Assembly (NCBI GenBank): GCA_949948895.1
Contig: CATLHE010000009.1
Coordinates: 1-64,000, forward strand
Length of the DNA: 64,000 nucleotides
From: an uncultured Christensenella sp.
GTDB taxonomy: Bacteria; Bacillota; Clostridia; Christensenellales; Pumilibacteraceae
Direction of reading: 5' to 3'
The notes under the pieces are model-generated. The model saw nothing but the letters and a program-made list of their open reading frames with translations, was not told the DNA's origin and made no database searches. Both the position numbers and the translations under genes were made by a program. Below, one piece after another: positions 25,437-33,928 of this stretch (positions are counted from its first letter, which is position 1; each line of letters opens with the position of its first letter).

Positions 25437-26162
25437 CTATCGCTTGTTTTTCCATGGTCGGTTTTTTCCGAGCCAGCCTTGGTCAATCCAATACCGACAG
25501 TCCACGCTCTCGGGGCGCTTATCGTAAACCGATTTTTGTATAAGCCGACAAAGCATGAACTTGATTTTACAAACTATACCCGTGCGTGCGGGTTTGGCGT
25601 AGTTTATCCTGCTCGTTTTTTCGGCAAGTCGACATATTTTTTTTTCGATACTGTTTCTTTTGTTTTCCGAAAGATTATCCCATACCATATCTTTCATAAG
25701 CGCGGCTGTAAAAACTTTTATGTATGATACTCCCCACCACGACACGCTGTGCTTTATGTCTTTTGCCGCCGAGCGCGCGCCCGCGCCCACGCATTGCGTA
25801 ATGATCACCGCGCGCTTTCCGAACATCTCGGTCGCGGGACGGTGCGGCATCCACCGATACGCTAAATGGTCTAAAAACGCTTTCATTGCGCCGCTTGCGT
25901 GCATGACATAGGCAGGCGAGGTAAATATAATAAGATCGGCTTGCAGAATAGAACTCTCTACCTTTTGTATGTAAAGCCTGTCTTTGCATGCGGCTTCTCC
26001 GTCGGTAAAACACGCAGTGCAGCCCGAACAAAAATTCGGACAGTCTTTCGGTAAATAATACTCGGTTATTTCCGCTTCGGTTTTAAAAGCCGATAAAAAC
26101 GTCTCTTTGAGTCGATACGTGACCCCGTGCTTTTCGGTGCCGTTAATCACGACTATTTTCAT
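25437..26162 (-). CDS. Flavodoxin-fold NAD(P)H-dependent FMN reductase-like protein
   Basis: The N-terminal half (1-165) is a flavodoxin-like FMN-binding fold: VVINGTEKHG phosphate loop, then the CSGCTACF motif and SPAYVMHASGAMKAFLDHL, typical of the iron-sulfur-flavoprotein/NADPH-FMN reductase family. The C-terminal part (about 175-241) is basic and aromatic (DCRYWIDQGWLG) and not standard. I chose the Met at 26162, preceded by GGAGG; it overlaps the TetR gene by 20 bp, so the two are translationally coupled and expression is controlled by TetR. A role in reducing quinone, nitro or electrophilic compounds is likely from family and context, but the substrate is unknown. Confidence 0.85.
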   Translation of the reverse strand: MKIVVINGTEKHGVTYRLKETFLSAFKTEAEITEYYLPKDCPNFCSGCTACFTDGEAACKDRLYIQKVESSILQADLIIFTSPAYVMHASGAMKAFLDHLAYRWMPHRPATEMFGKRAVIITQCVGAGARSAAKDIKHSVSWWGVSYIKVFTAALMKDMVWDNLSENKRNSIEKKICRLAEKTSRINYAKPARTGIVCKIKFMLCRLIQKSVYDKRPESVDCRYWIDQGWLGKNRPWKNKR

Positions 26163-26736
26163 ATTCGCCTCCGAGCACGTCTTTAAGCATTTGCGCATAG
26201 TAAGCCTTTCTTTCGTCGGCGTTTTTCAAGTCTGTCCCTTGCGTTTTTAATATGACGTCGCTGCGCAAAAACGCCTGTTGCATCGACGCGATAAGATAAA
26301 ACGTAATTCTCGCGACTTTGTCGGGACCCCAATCGGGGCGACACTCGGCAACAAGCGGAAGAAACGCGAGATAAGTTCTGTTCGTATTATCCGTTTGTTT
26401 GGGCGCGCGGGCGTCTGTAAGTATGGATATCTTGGAAACTGCGTAGTGCTCGAAAAGAAAGCTCAGCGTCATATTGCCGAGAAGATCGAGTTTTTCAAAA
26501 GGCGAGAGGTCTTTCGTGTTCTGCCGTATATCGTCGAACTTTTTTACAACTTCGTTTATTATCCTTTCGACGCATACCTCTATGAGCTTGTCTTTGTTTT
26601 CAAAATAGTAGTTTACAAGCCCCAACCCGACGCCCGATCTTTTGCAGATATCGCGTATAGTTATATCGTCTACACTCTCGCACTCATCGTTAATCAATTC
26701 TATCGTAGCTTGTATTATGGCTTCTTTGCTGTTCAT
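26143..26736 (-). CDS. TetR-family transcriptional repressor
   Basis: This 197-residue protein has an N-terminal TetR helix-turn-helix (ITIRDICKRSGVGLGLVNYY at about 24-43) followed by YFENKDKLIEVCVERI, and a variable all-helical ligand domain. It is the first gene of a two-gene operon with the flavoprotein. Two identical 15-bp palindromes flank its promoter, the arrangement of autorepression. AGGAGC precedes the ATG. The ligand is unknown; the coupled reductase hints at an electrophile, quinone or drug. Confidence 0.93.
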   Translation of the reverse strand: MNSKEAIIQATIELINDECESVDDITIRDICKRSGVGLGLVNYYFENKDKLIEVCVERIINEVVKKFDDIRQNTKDLSPFEKLDLLGNMTLSFLFEHYAVSKISILTDARAPKQTDNTNRTYLAFLPLVAECRPDWGPDKVARITFYLIASMQQAFLRSDVILKTQGTDLKNADERKAYYAQMLKDVLGGEYENSRD

Positions 26737-26747
26737 AAACGCTCCTA

Positions 26748-26814
26748 TTGAACAATGTTCAAGTCGATTTTACCAAATTCCGTAACTCAAGTCAACTGTT
26801 TGAACAATGTTCAA
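26748..26814 (-). promoter_or_regulatory. TetR promoter flanked by two identical palindromic operators
   Basis: On the - strand TTGACT (26790-26795), a 17-bp spacer and TAAAAT (26767-26772) form the promoter. TTGAACAATGTTCAA occurs at 26748-26762 and again at 26800-26814, 52 bp apart, so one copy lies just downstream of the start point and one upstream of the -35 box. Confidence 0.88.
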
Positions 26815-26840
26815 AAATGTTGGTTTTTAAATCGATCCGC

Positions 26841-26879
26841 GAAAACAAAAAGCGGCGATGGGAATGAGTCCGTCGCCGC
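26841..26879 (-). terminator. Intrinsic terminator after the protein kinase gene
   Basis: Read on the - strand, GCGGCGACGG pairs with CCATCGCCGC and is followed by TTTTTGTTTT. It lies 20 bp past the kinase stop. Confidence 0.82.
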
Positions 26880-26898
26880 GTGGTTGCGTTTATACTAT

Positions 26899-27924
26899 TT
26901 ACTCGTTATTGGTTGTAAAAGTAGAGGATAGGTGCGTTGCGGGCATAAACTCGCCGTAAAACATTTGCTGGAACGCGCCTATATTGTTGTATCTGTCTTT
27001 GGGGTTTACAGCCAAGGCTTTTAACAGTGTTTTTTCGCGCACGGGCTGTATCTTGATGTTTAGCGCCGACGGCGGTACTATTTTGTCGTCGCGGTATCTC
27101 TCCGTTGCTTCGGGCGGGGGATTGCCGATAAGACAGGTGTATATAGTCGCGCCCACTTCGTAAATATCCGTCCAAGGTCCCTGACTGCCGTTTTGCGAGT
27201 ACAGCTCGATGGGGGAGTAGCCCTTTTTGAGCACGAAAAACGGTTTGGAAACGTTTTGTGTATAAATGGAAGCCGCGCCGAAGTCTATAAGCTTGATGGT
27301 GCGATTGTTTACTATTTGTATGTTTTCGGGTGAAATATCTTTATGTATAATGCCGTGCTGATGCAAATACAACAGTGTTTCTAGCACGGGGCGCATTATG
27401 TTCAGCGTTTCCGAAAGGTGAAGCCTGCCGCCTCTGCCGTGGATAAAACGATGAAGGCTCATACCGTCTAAGTATTCCATGACGATGTAAGCCGTGTTGT
27501 TAGTCAAAAAGAAGTCGTATATGCTGACTATACCGTTCATGTGCTTTATGGACGTTAAGACCTTGGCTTCCTGAATAAACGCCGTCAGCCAATAATTGAA
27601 CACTTTGGCGTTTTGCGGATCGGACACGTCCACTACCGACGAGCGCGGTACGCGCACGGCATAGCCTTTTGGAAAGAACTCCTTTATTGCGACGCGCGAC
27701 TGCGTAAGCATGTCGTACGCTTTGTACGTTATGCCGAACCCGCCGCGGCCGAGCGGCTTGCCTATAAGATACCGTCCCGCAAGCAAATATCTTGCGGGCA
27801 GTGCGGAAGTCGCGGTAGCTTCGTTGACCGCCGGTTGGCGGCAAACCGTGCATATCCTTGTGCGCGGGTCGAGCGTGCCGAAACAATTAAGGCAAATACT
27901 GCCGATGTCCCTTCTATCCTGCAT
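26899..27924 (-). CDS. Soluble Ser/Thr protein kinase with N-terminal zinc ribbon
   Basis: The first 30 residues carry two CxxC pairs (Cys11, Cys14, Cys25, Cys28), a zinc ribbon. A complete Hanks-type kinase domain follows: glycine loop GRGGFG (59-64), Lys81 in AIKE, catalytic HKD (194-196), DFG (214-216) and the motif KKGYSPIE (233-240) common in this bacterial subgroup. No membrane segment, PASTA repeat or FHA domain follows; the protein ends 60 residues after the kinase core, unlike PrkC. Its targets are unknown. The mRNA is predicted to begin 2 bases before the ATG, with no ribosome binding site. A terminator follows, so it is a single-gene unit. Confidence 0.92.
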   Translation of the reverse strand: MQDRRDIGSICLNCFGTLDPRTRICTVCRQPAVNEATATSALPARYLLAGRYLIGKPLGRGGFGITYKAYDMLTQSRVAIKEFFPKGYAVRVPRSSVVDVSDPQNAKVFNYWLTAFIQEAKVLTSIKHMNGIVSIYDFFLTNNTAYIVMEYLDGMSLHRFIHGRGGRLHLSETLNIMRPVLETLLYLHQHGIIHKDISPENIQIVNNRTIKLIDFGAASIYTQNVSKPFFVLKKGYSPIELYSQNGSQGPWTDIYEVGATIYTCLIGNPPPEATERYRDDKIVPPSALNIKIQPVREKTLLKALAVNPKDRYNNIGAFQQMFYGEFMPATHLSSTFTTNNE

Positions 27925-27932
27925 TACTGTAT

Positions 27933-27961
27933 ATTATAATGCTTAAACGCAAATTTGTCAA
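27933..27961 (-). promoter_or_regulatory. Consensus promoter of the kinase gene, predicting a 2-base leader
   Basis: On the - strand TTGACA (27956-27961), a 17-bp spacer and TATAAT (27933-27938) are followed by eight bases and the ATG at 27924. Confidence 0.82.
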
Positions 27962-28114
27962 TATATTAAAGAGCGATAGCGATAAAATATTGACGCGTTT
28001 TTTCTCTGTAAAAGCGTTATCGCAAAATATCGGCTGGGTATATAATGTGCGGCGCGTCGGTTTTTACGTTACAAATATCGGGCACGTCGGCTTTAAAAAA
28101 GGCGCTGTAAACGA

Positions 28115-28144
28115 TTGACCGCGCGCGTTATAATGTGATACAAT
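28115..28144 (+). promoter_or_regulatory. Promoter upstream of the HlyIII-family gene
   Basis: TTGACC (28115-28120), an 18-bp spacer and TACAAT (28139-28144), leaving a leader of about 52 bases. The rest of the 278-bp divergent gap shows no feature I can name. Confidence 0.6.
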
Positions 28145-28202
28145 AATTCAGCAATCGTCGCGGACGGGCGTTCGCAAACGACGCGGTTGCAAAAGAGTTT
28201 AG

Positions 28203-28883
28203 ATGAGCAAACCCAAGGTAGTTCAAGCTCAAATAGCTTACGGCAAACCGGAGGAACTCACAAACATCATATCGCACGCTCTCGGCGCAGCGCTATCGTT
28301 TGTAGGGCTCGTTTTTTTAATGCTCAAAACTACCGCAGGCGGCGACGGCGCGCGTTCGTCGGTCGCCGTGTTTTTATACGGGCTTTCCATGGTCGGTATG
28401 TTTGCTATAAGCGCGCTCTATCACTGTATGCGGTACGGAAGCACGGCGCGCGCCGTATTCCGCAGGCTCGATCACTGTTCCATATCGCTCATTATTTTGG
28501 GCACGTACACTCCCATAATGCTTATCGGCATGATGAAAGGCACGCAGTCGGATATGATATGGGGATACGTACTGTTTGCGTTGGTGGCGGTGCTTGCCGT
28601 TCTCAATATTGTTTTCAATTCCATCAACGTTACCAAGTTTAAAGTATTCAGTCTTATTTCGTACGTGGTAATGGGTTGGGCTTGCATAGTCAGGATCAAT
28701 CGCATAGCGGCGCTTTGTGGCTACGGCTGTTTTTGGTTCTTGCTCGGCGGCGGAGTGATATACTCGCTCGGCATCATATTCTACGCTATCAAAAAGATCC
28801 CGTTCAACCATGCGATCTGGCACTTTTTCGTACTTGGCGGAGCGGCTATGCATTTTGTTTGTATTTACACTTACCTATTGTGA
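28203..28883 (+). CDS. Hemolysin III / PAQR-family membrane protein (YqfA/YplQ-like)
   Basis: This 226-residue protein has seven hydrophobic segments and the family's conserved polar residues: EELTNIISHALGAALS at the N-terminus, ALYHCMRYGS after segment 3, FRRLDHCSISLIILGTYTP before segment 4, and HAIWHFFVLGGAAMHF in the last segment, giving the Ser, Asp and His residues of the PAQR metal site. The function in bacteria is unsettled; the name hemolysin is historical, and a link to membrane homeostasis has been proposed. It lies 14 bp before ileS and may be co-transcribed with it. Confidence 0.92.
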   Translation: MSKPKVVQAQIAYGKPEELTNIISHALGAALSFVGLVFLMLKTTAGGDGARSSVAVFLYGLSMVGMFAISALYHCMRYGSTARAVFRRLDHCSISLIILGTYTPIMLIGMMKGTQSDMIWGYVLFALVAVLAVLNIVFNSINVTKFKVFSLISYVVMGWACIVRINRIAALCGYGCFWFLLGGGVIYSLGIIFYAIKKIPFNHAIWHFFVLGGAAMHFVCIYTYLL

Positions 28884-28897
28884 GGAATAGAGGAATT

Positions 28898-31800
28898 ATG
28901 TACAAGAAAGTATCGGCATACGATCCCATCGCGCTCGAAAAGAGCGTGACGGAGTTTTGGAAGAGTCACGGCATTTTTGAAAAGAGCGTTGAGAATCGCG
29001 CGGGCGGCGAGGAGTTCTCGTTTTACGACGGTCCGCCTACGGCAAACGGAAAACCCCACGTCGGTCACGTTTTGACGCGCTCGATGAAGGACATCATTCC
29101 GCGCTTTCACACGATGAAAGGCAAGCACGTGCTTCGTAAAGCGGGGTGGGACACGCACGGTTTGCCCGTCGAGCTCGAAGTGGAAAAGTCGCTCAATATC
29201 GACGGCAAGCAGGATATAGAAAAATACGGCGTCGAGCCGTTTATCGAAAAGTGCAAGCAGAGCGTTTGGAAGTATAAATCCGAATGGGAGCGCATGTCCG
29301 AACGCGTTGGGTATTGGGCGGACATGGACGATCCGTACGTCACGTATGACGACAAATATATCGAATCGGTCTGGTGGTCGCTTAAAACTATATTCGACCG
29401 CGGGCTTATTTACAAGGGACATAAAGTAGTGCCGTACTGCCCGCGTTGCGGCACGGCGCTCTCTTCTCACGAGGTGGCGCAGGGCTATAAAGACGTTACC
29501 GAAAAATCCGCGGTCGTCGGGTTCGAGTCCGATTTTGCGGGCGGCTGTCGGTTCCTGGCGTGGACGACTACGCCGTGGACGCTTCCGTCCAACGTGGCGC
29601 TTTGCGTCAATCCCGAGTTCGACTATGTGCTCGTCGACGCGGGCGAAAAAGAAAGTAAAGGACGCTATATCCTTGCTGAGGGCTTGCTCGAAAAACATTT
29701 CGAAAAATACGAGATAGTGCGCAAGTATAAAGGCAAAGAACTCGTCGGCGCGCATTATAAGCCGCTGTACGCCACGTACACGGGCGATAAGGACGGCTAC
29801 CGAGTAGTTGCCGACGGTTACGTAACGCTGTCGGAAGGTACGGGAATAGTTCATATCGCGCCCGCGTTCGGCGAAGACGACGCAAGAGTCGGACGCGACA
29901 ACGATCTTCCGTTTGTGCAAACGATAGACGAGCGCGGACGGTTTACTTCGGGTGTTCTCGACCTCGACGGAACGTTCTGCAAGGACGCGGACAAAGCTAT
30001 AATCAAAGATCTCAAGGTAAGAGGGCTGTTGCTTTCCGCGCCCTCTTTCACGCACAGCTATCCGTTCTGCTGGCGATGCAATACGCCGCTATTGTATTAC
30101 GCGCGTTCGACATGGTTCATCAAGACCACGGCGGTCAAGGACGATCTTATCAAAAACAATGCTTCCGTCAATTGGTATCCGCCCTCTATAGGCTCGGGGC
30201 GTATGGGCAACTTTTTGGAAAACGTCATCGATTGGGGACTTTCACGCGACAGGTTTTGGGGCACGCCCCTTCCCATTTGGGTATGCGATAAGTGCGGCAA
30301 AACGGAAGCCATAGGCTCGAAAGCCGAGCTCAAAGAGAAGTGCGGCATAAAAGGCGATATAGAACTTCACAAACCGTATGTGGACGGCGCGACCTATAAA
30401 TGCTCTTGCGGCGGCACTATGAGGCGCACGCCCGAAGTCATCGACTGTTGGTACGATTCCGGCTCGATGCCGTTTGCGCAGTACCACTATCCGTTTGAGA
30501 ACAAGGAAGTATTCGAAAAGACTTTCCCCGCGGACTTCATATCCGAAGCAGTCGATCAGACCCGCGGTTGGTTCTACACACTGCTCGTCATCTCGACTTT
30601 GCTGTTTAATAAAGCGCCGTTTAAAAACTGCGTCGTCCTCGGTCACGTCACCGACGAACAGGGAAGAAAGCAGTCCAAGCACTTGGGCAACGTAGTGGAC
30701 CCGTTCGCCGTGTTCGACAAGACGGGCGCTGACGCTGTGCGTTGGTATTATTATACCAATTCGGCGCCGTACCTGCCGTCGAGATTTTTCGAGCGCGCCG
30801 TTGTCGAGTTCCAAAACAAGTATTTGGGCACGCTTTACAATACGTATGCGTTCTACGTTATGTACGCGGATATAGACAGCTTCGACCCGACAAAGGTAGA
30901 CGCCAAAAAAGTCAAGTACTCTTTGCTCGACAAGTGGCTGTTGTCCGAGCTCAACGCTTTGGTCAAGACCGTCACGGACGGGTTAGAGTCGTACAAGATA
31001 TACGAATCGGCGCGCGCCATAGGCGACTTCACGGACAAGCTGTCCAATTGGTACGTAAGGCGTTCGCGCGAAAGATTTTGGGGCGGCGGCATGACCGCCG
31101 ACAAGACGGCGGCGTTCTACACGCTTTATACCGCGCTCGAAACTTTGTGCCGTCTTACCGCGCCGTACACGCCGTTTATTGCCGAGGAGATATATCAGAA
31201 CATAGTCAGAACGGTTGACGCGTCCGCGCCCGAGTCGGTGCATATCGCGGATTTCCCCGAGGTCAACGCAAAACTCATAAACGCCAAGCTCGACAGGGAT
31301 ATGTCGAGAGTGATAAAGGCGGCGGAGCTTGGCAGAGCGGCGAGAAACAAGAGCGGGCTTAAAAACCGCCAAACGTTGAGCAAGGTCATCGTTGCGGGCG
31401 AGTTCCCCGAGGAATACGCGGACATACTCAAAGACGAGCTCAACGTAAAAGACGTAGTGACGGGCGGCGCCAACGAGTTTACCGGGTACGAGGTAAAGCC
31501 TCAGCTCAAAACCGTGGGACCCAAGTACGGAAAGCTTGTGGGCGCGATAAGAGCGCATCTTGCGGAAAACGGCGACGCCGCCGCCAAGACCGCGCTTTCG
31601 GGCGGCGTATACGAGTTCGAGATAGACGGCGCAAAAGTCGCGCTCGCAAAAGACGATATGCTCATAGCAACGAAAGGCGCGGAAGGCTACTCCGTGGAAA
31701 CGGACGACGACATGACGGTCGCGCTCGACGTTGAACTTACCGACGCGCTCATTTCCGAAGGCTGCGCGCGCGAGCTCATCTCCAAGATACAGACGCTGAG

Positions 31801-32017
31801 AAAGACGGTAGGGCTCGACGTGACCGACCGTATCAAACTGTGCTACAAAGCCGACGAGTTTATAGAAAGCGTTATAAAAGAGCACGGCGAGCGCATCAAA
31901 AAAGTGACGCTCGCGCTCGAGATAGACAGGCTTGAAAACAATAAGCAATTGGGCAAAAGCGCGCAGCCGTTCGATATAAACGGGCACAACGTTTTGATAG
32001 CGGTACAAAAATGCTAG
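28898..32017 (+). CDS. ileS: Isoleucyl-tRNA synthetase, long type-2-like form
   Basis: This 1039-residue class I synthetase charges tRNA-Ile and edits valine. The HIGH motif is HVGH (54-57) and the KMSKS loop reads KQSKH (591-595). The editing domain lies at about 190-400, and DKLSNWYVRRSRERFW marks the start of the anticodon-binding domain. The length and the C-terminal pattern, without an evident zinc finger, resemble the eukaryote-like type 2 enzymes. I chose the ATG at 28898 with AGAGGAAT upstream; further upstream starts overlap the HlyIII gene. No T-box leader is present. It overlaps the next gene by 7 bp. Confidence 0.96.
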   Translation: MYKKVSAYDPIALEKSVTEFWKSHGIFEKSVENRAGGEEFSFYDGPPTANGKPHVGHVLTRSMKDIIPRFHTMKGKHVLRKAGWDTHGLPVELEVEKSLNIDGKQDIEKYGVEPFIEKCKQSVWKYKSEWERMSERVGYWADMDDPYVTYDDKYIESVWWSLKTIFDRGLIYKGHKVVPYCPRCGTALSSHEVAQGYKDVTEKSAVVGFESDFAGGCRFLAWTTTPWTLPSNVALCVNPEFDYVLVDAGEKESKGRYILAEGLLEKHFEKYEIVRKYKGKELVGAHYKPLYATYTGDKDGYRVVADGYVTLSEGTGIVHIAPAFGEDDARVGRDNDLPFVQTIDERGRFTSGVLDLDGTFCKDADKAIIKDLKVRGLLLSAPSFTHSYPFCWRCNTPLLYYARSTWFIKTTAVKDDLIKNNASVNWYPPSIGSGRMGNFLENVIDWGLSRDRFWGTPLPIWVCDKCGKTEAIGSKAELKEKCGIKGDIELHKPYVDGATYKCSCGGTMRRTPEVIDCWYDSGSMPFAQYHYPFENKEVFEKTFPADFISEAVDQTRGWFYTLLVISTLLFNKAPFKNCVVLGHVTDEQGRKQSKHLGNVVDPFAVFDKTGADAVRWYYYTNSAPYLPSRFFERAVVEFQNKYLGTLYNTYAFYVMYADIDSFDPTKVDAKKVKYSLLDKWLLSELNALVKTVTDGLESYKIYESARAIGDFTDKLSNWYVRRSRERFWGGGMTADKTAAFYTLYTALETLCRLTAPYTPFIAEEIYQNIVRTVDASAPESVHIADFPEVNAKLINAKLDRDMSRVIKAAELGRAARNKSGLKNRQTLSKVIVAGEFPEEYADILKDELNVKDVVTGGANEFTGYEVKPQLKTVGPKYGKLVGAIRAHLAENGDAAAKTALSGGVYEFEIDGAKVALAKDDMLIATKGAEGYSVETDDDMTVALDVELTDALISEGCARELISKIQTLRKTVGLDVTDRIKLCYKADEFIESVIKEHGERIKKVTLALEIDRLENNKQLGKSAQPFDINGHNVLIAVQKC

Positions 32018-32868
32018 CGCCCGATTGGAAGGACTACGAAATACTCGGCACGGGCGACGGGCTCAAACTCGAACGCTGGAAGGACGTGTTTTTGCTCCGT
32101 CCCGATCCGCAAGCCATTTGGCGCGCAACGGTTGACTATTCTAAGTTCGACGTTCACGCGCGATACGAACGCGACAGGTCGGGCGGCGGGCGTTGGATAG
32201 TCAATAAGAAAATGCCCGACGAGTGGACGATAAGCTGGCGCGAGTTCGAGTTTTACGTCAGACCGACGGGCTTCAAGCATACGGGGATATTTCCCGAGCA
32301 GGCGGTTAATTGGTCGATACTGTCCGAGATAGTATCGAAGCGCGCCGAAATGGGAAAGCCCGTAAAGATACTCAATCTGTTTGCGTATACGGGCGCGTCC
32401 ACCGCGGTGCTTGCAAAAAAGGGCGCAATAGTCACGCACGTGGACGCGGCTAAAGGAATGGTGGAGCGCGCCTCGCAAAACTGCGCGCTCAATAACGTTC
32501 CGAGAGAGAACACGCGGTTCATAGTGGACGACTGTAAAAAGTTCGTGGCGCGAGAGATACGCCGCGGAAAAAAGTACGACGCGGTCATCATGGATCCGCC
32601 GAGCTACGGCAGAGGCGCGTCGGGCGAAGTGTGGCGCATGGAGGACGACGTTTTCGAGCTTGTAAAGTCGTGCGTCCAAACGCTTGAAGAGAGTCCCGAG
32701 TTTTTTCTCATCAACAGCTATACAACGGGATTGCAACCCCAAACGATAGAAAACTTACTTAAACTCGCTTTAAAAGGCGGAAGCACATGCTCTTACGAAG
32801 TGTGTTTGCCTACGGAACGCGACATAGCGTTGCCGTGCGGAGCGAGCGGGTTGTGGAGGTGCGAGTGA
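32011..32868 (+). CDS. SAM-dependent class I methyltransferase, rRNA-methyltransferase-like
   Basis: The Rossmann methyltransferase core is clear: motif I NLFAYTGAS (122-130), the acidic strand end HVDAAKGMV and the catalytic MDPPSYGRG (194-202), a DPPxF/Y motif shared by RlmI/RlmK-type 23S rRNA methyltransferases. The N-terminal 90 residues replace a PUA domain with a short beta-rich region. At 285 residues it is shorter than RlmI (about 396). It overlaps ileS by 7 bp and the pseudouridine synthase gene by 4 bp, which strengthens a role in RNA modification. The target nucleotide is unknown. Confidence 0.87.
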   Translation: MLAPDWKDYEILGTGDGLKLERWKDVFLLRPDPQAIWRATVDYSKFDVHARYERDRSGGGRWIVNKKMPDEWTISWREFEFYVRPTGFKHTGIFPEQAVNWSILSEIVSKRAEMGKPVKILNLFAYTGASTAVLAKKGAIVTHVDAAKGMVERASQNCALNNVPRENTRFIVDDCKKFVAREIRRGKKYDAVIMDPPSYGRGASGEVWRMEDDVFELVKSCVQTLEESPEFFLINSYTTGLQPQTIENLLKLALKGGSTCSYEVCLPTERDIALPCGASGLWRCE

Positions 32869-33884
32869 AAGACGGTTCGGATATGATAAACCGCGACGGC
32901 GATAATAAGCAGTCGGGAAAAAGTGCGCCCGATAGAAACGGCGGACGCAAGCCGTTCGGCAGTCAAAAACCGTACGGCAACAAACCGTATAACGGAAGAG
33001 GGGGCGGAAACGGTCGCCACAGTCGAAGCGACAGCGGCTCTGACGACAGCAAAGCGCCCGAGCCTAAACCCGTCGTTAAAACAGTCAAGCTTCGTCTCGA
33101 CGTAAAAGACGTGGTAAGACCGAGAAACAACGCGGGAGAAGAGCAAGCGGGCGATACGACAAGCGACGGCGCGACAACCATTCTTTTCGAGGATAATCAC
33201 ATACTTGTCGCGGTCAAACCGCAAAACGTGCCGACGCAAGCCGATTCGAGCGGCGACGAAGACTTTTTGTCGATGCTCAAACGGTACTTGATAAAAAAAT
33301 ACAACAAGCCCGGCGACGCATACTTAGGACTGTTGCACCGTTTGGACAGACCGACCGGCGGCGTGATGGTGTTTGCCAAAACGTCGAAAGCGGCGTCAAG
33401 ACTGTCCGAGCAGATACGCGGCGGGGATTTTGAAAAAACGTACGCCGCAGTCACCGCGGGACGCCCCAACCGCACGGGCGAGATAGAGCACTATATCGTA
33501 AAGGACGAAAAGACCAATACGGTAACGCTCGCGCCGAGCACGCTTACAGGCGTAAAGCGCGCAGTGTCCGACGTGAGCATTGTGGACGAAAAAGCGGGGC
33601 TTGCGCTCGTTTCGGTAAAACTTATAACGGGCAGAACGCATCAAGCGCGCGTTCAGTTAAAGGCGCTTGGCGCGCCTATCGTGGGCGACAGGCGTTACGG
33701 CGGCGACAAATACCTTGCGGCGCCGCACCTTGCGCTGTGGGCGTACAAATTGGCTTTTACTCATCCAGTAAGCGGCGAGGTGATGCGGTTTATCGCGCTT
33801 CCGCCCGACGAACCGCCCTGGACGGAGTTTAATACCGACGAGCTAGTAGACCTCGTTCGACCGATCGAACGCAACCACTATTAA
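32865..33884 (+). CDS. RluA/RluD-family pseudouridine synthase with low-complexity N-terminus
   Basis: The catalytic motif HRLDRPTGG (158-166, Asp161) and later blocks (ITGRTHQARVQLKALGAPIVGD, seen as GRTHQARVQ and PIVGDRRYG) identify a RluA/RluD-type synthase. Instead of an N-terminal S4 domain it has about 60 residues of Gly, Asn, Arg, Lys and Ser (8-70), then a short linker. I chose the GTG at 32865, which overlaps the previous stop and follows GGAGGT at suitable spacing; the first Met upstream lies within the methyltransferase gene. The target is unknown, but linkage to ileS and an RNA methyltransferase fits ribosomal or tRNA modification. Confidence 0.9.
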   Translation: MKDGSDMINRDGDNKQSGKSAPDRNGGRKPFGSQKPYGNKPYNGRGGGNGRHSRSDSGSDDSKAPEPKPVVKTVKLRLDVKDVVRPRNNAGEEQAGDTTSDGATTILFEDNHILVAVKPQNVPTQADSSGDEDFLSMLKRYLIKKYNKPGDAYLGLLHRLDRPTGGVMVFAKTSKAASRLSEQIRGGDFEKTYAAVTAGRPNRTGEIEHYIVKDEKTNTVTLAPSTLTGVKRAVSDVSIVDEKAGLALVSVKLITGRTHQARVQLKALGAPIVGDRRYGGDKYLAAPHLALWAYKLAFTHPVSGEVMRFIALPPDEPPWTEFNTDELVDLVRPIERNHY

Positions 33885-33928
33885 ACGGGTCACCCCACCA
33901 CATTAAAACAATCAAGGAGACGAATATC

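Noticed and set aside
25213-25727. Protein-coding frames across 25.2-25.7 kb on the + strand
   Set aside because: They lie within the SRP RNA, its terminator and the antisense of the flavoprotein gene, and have no ribosome binding site.
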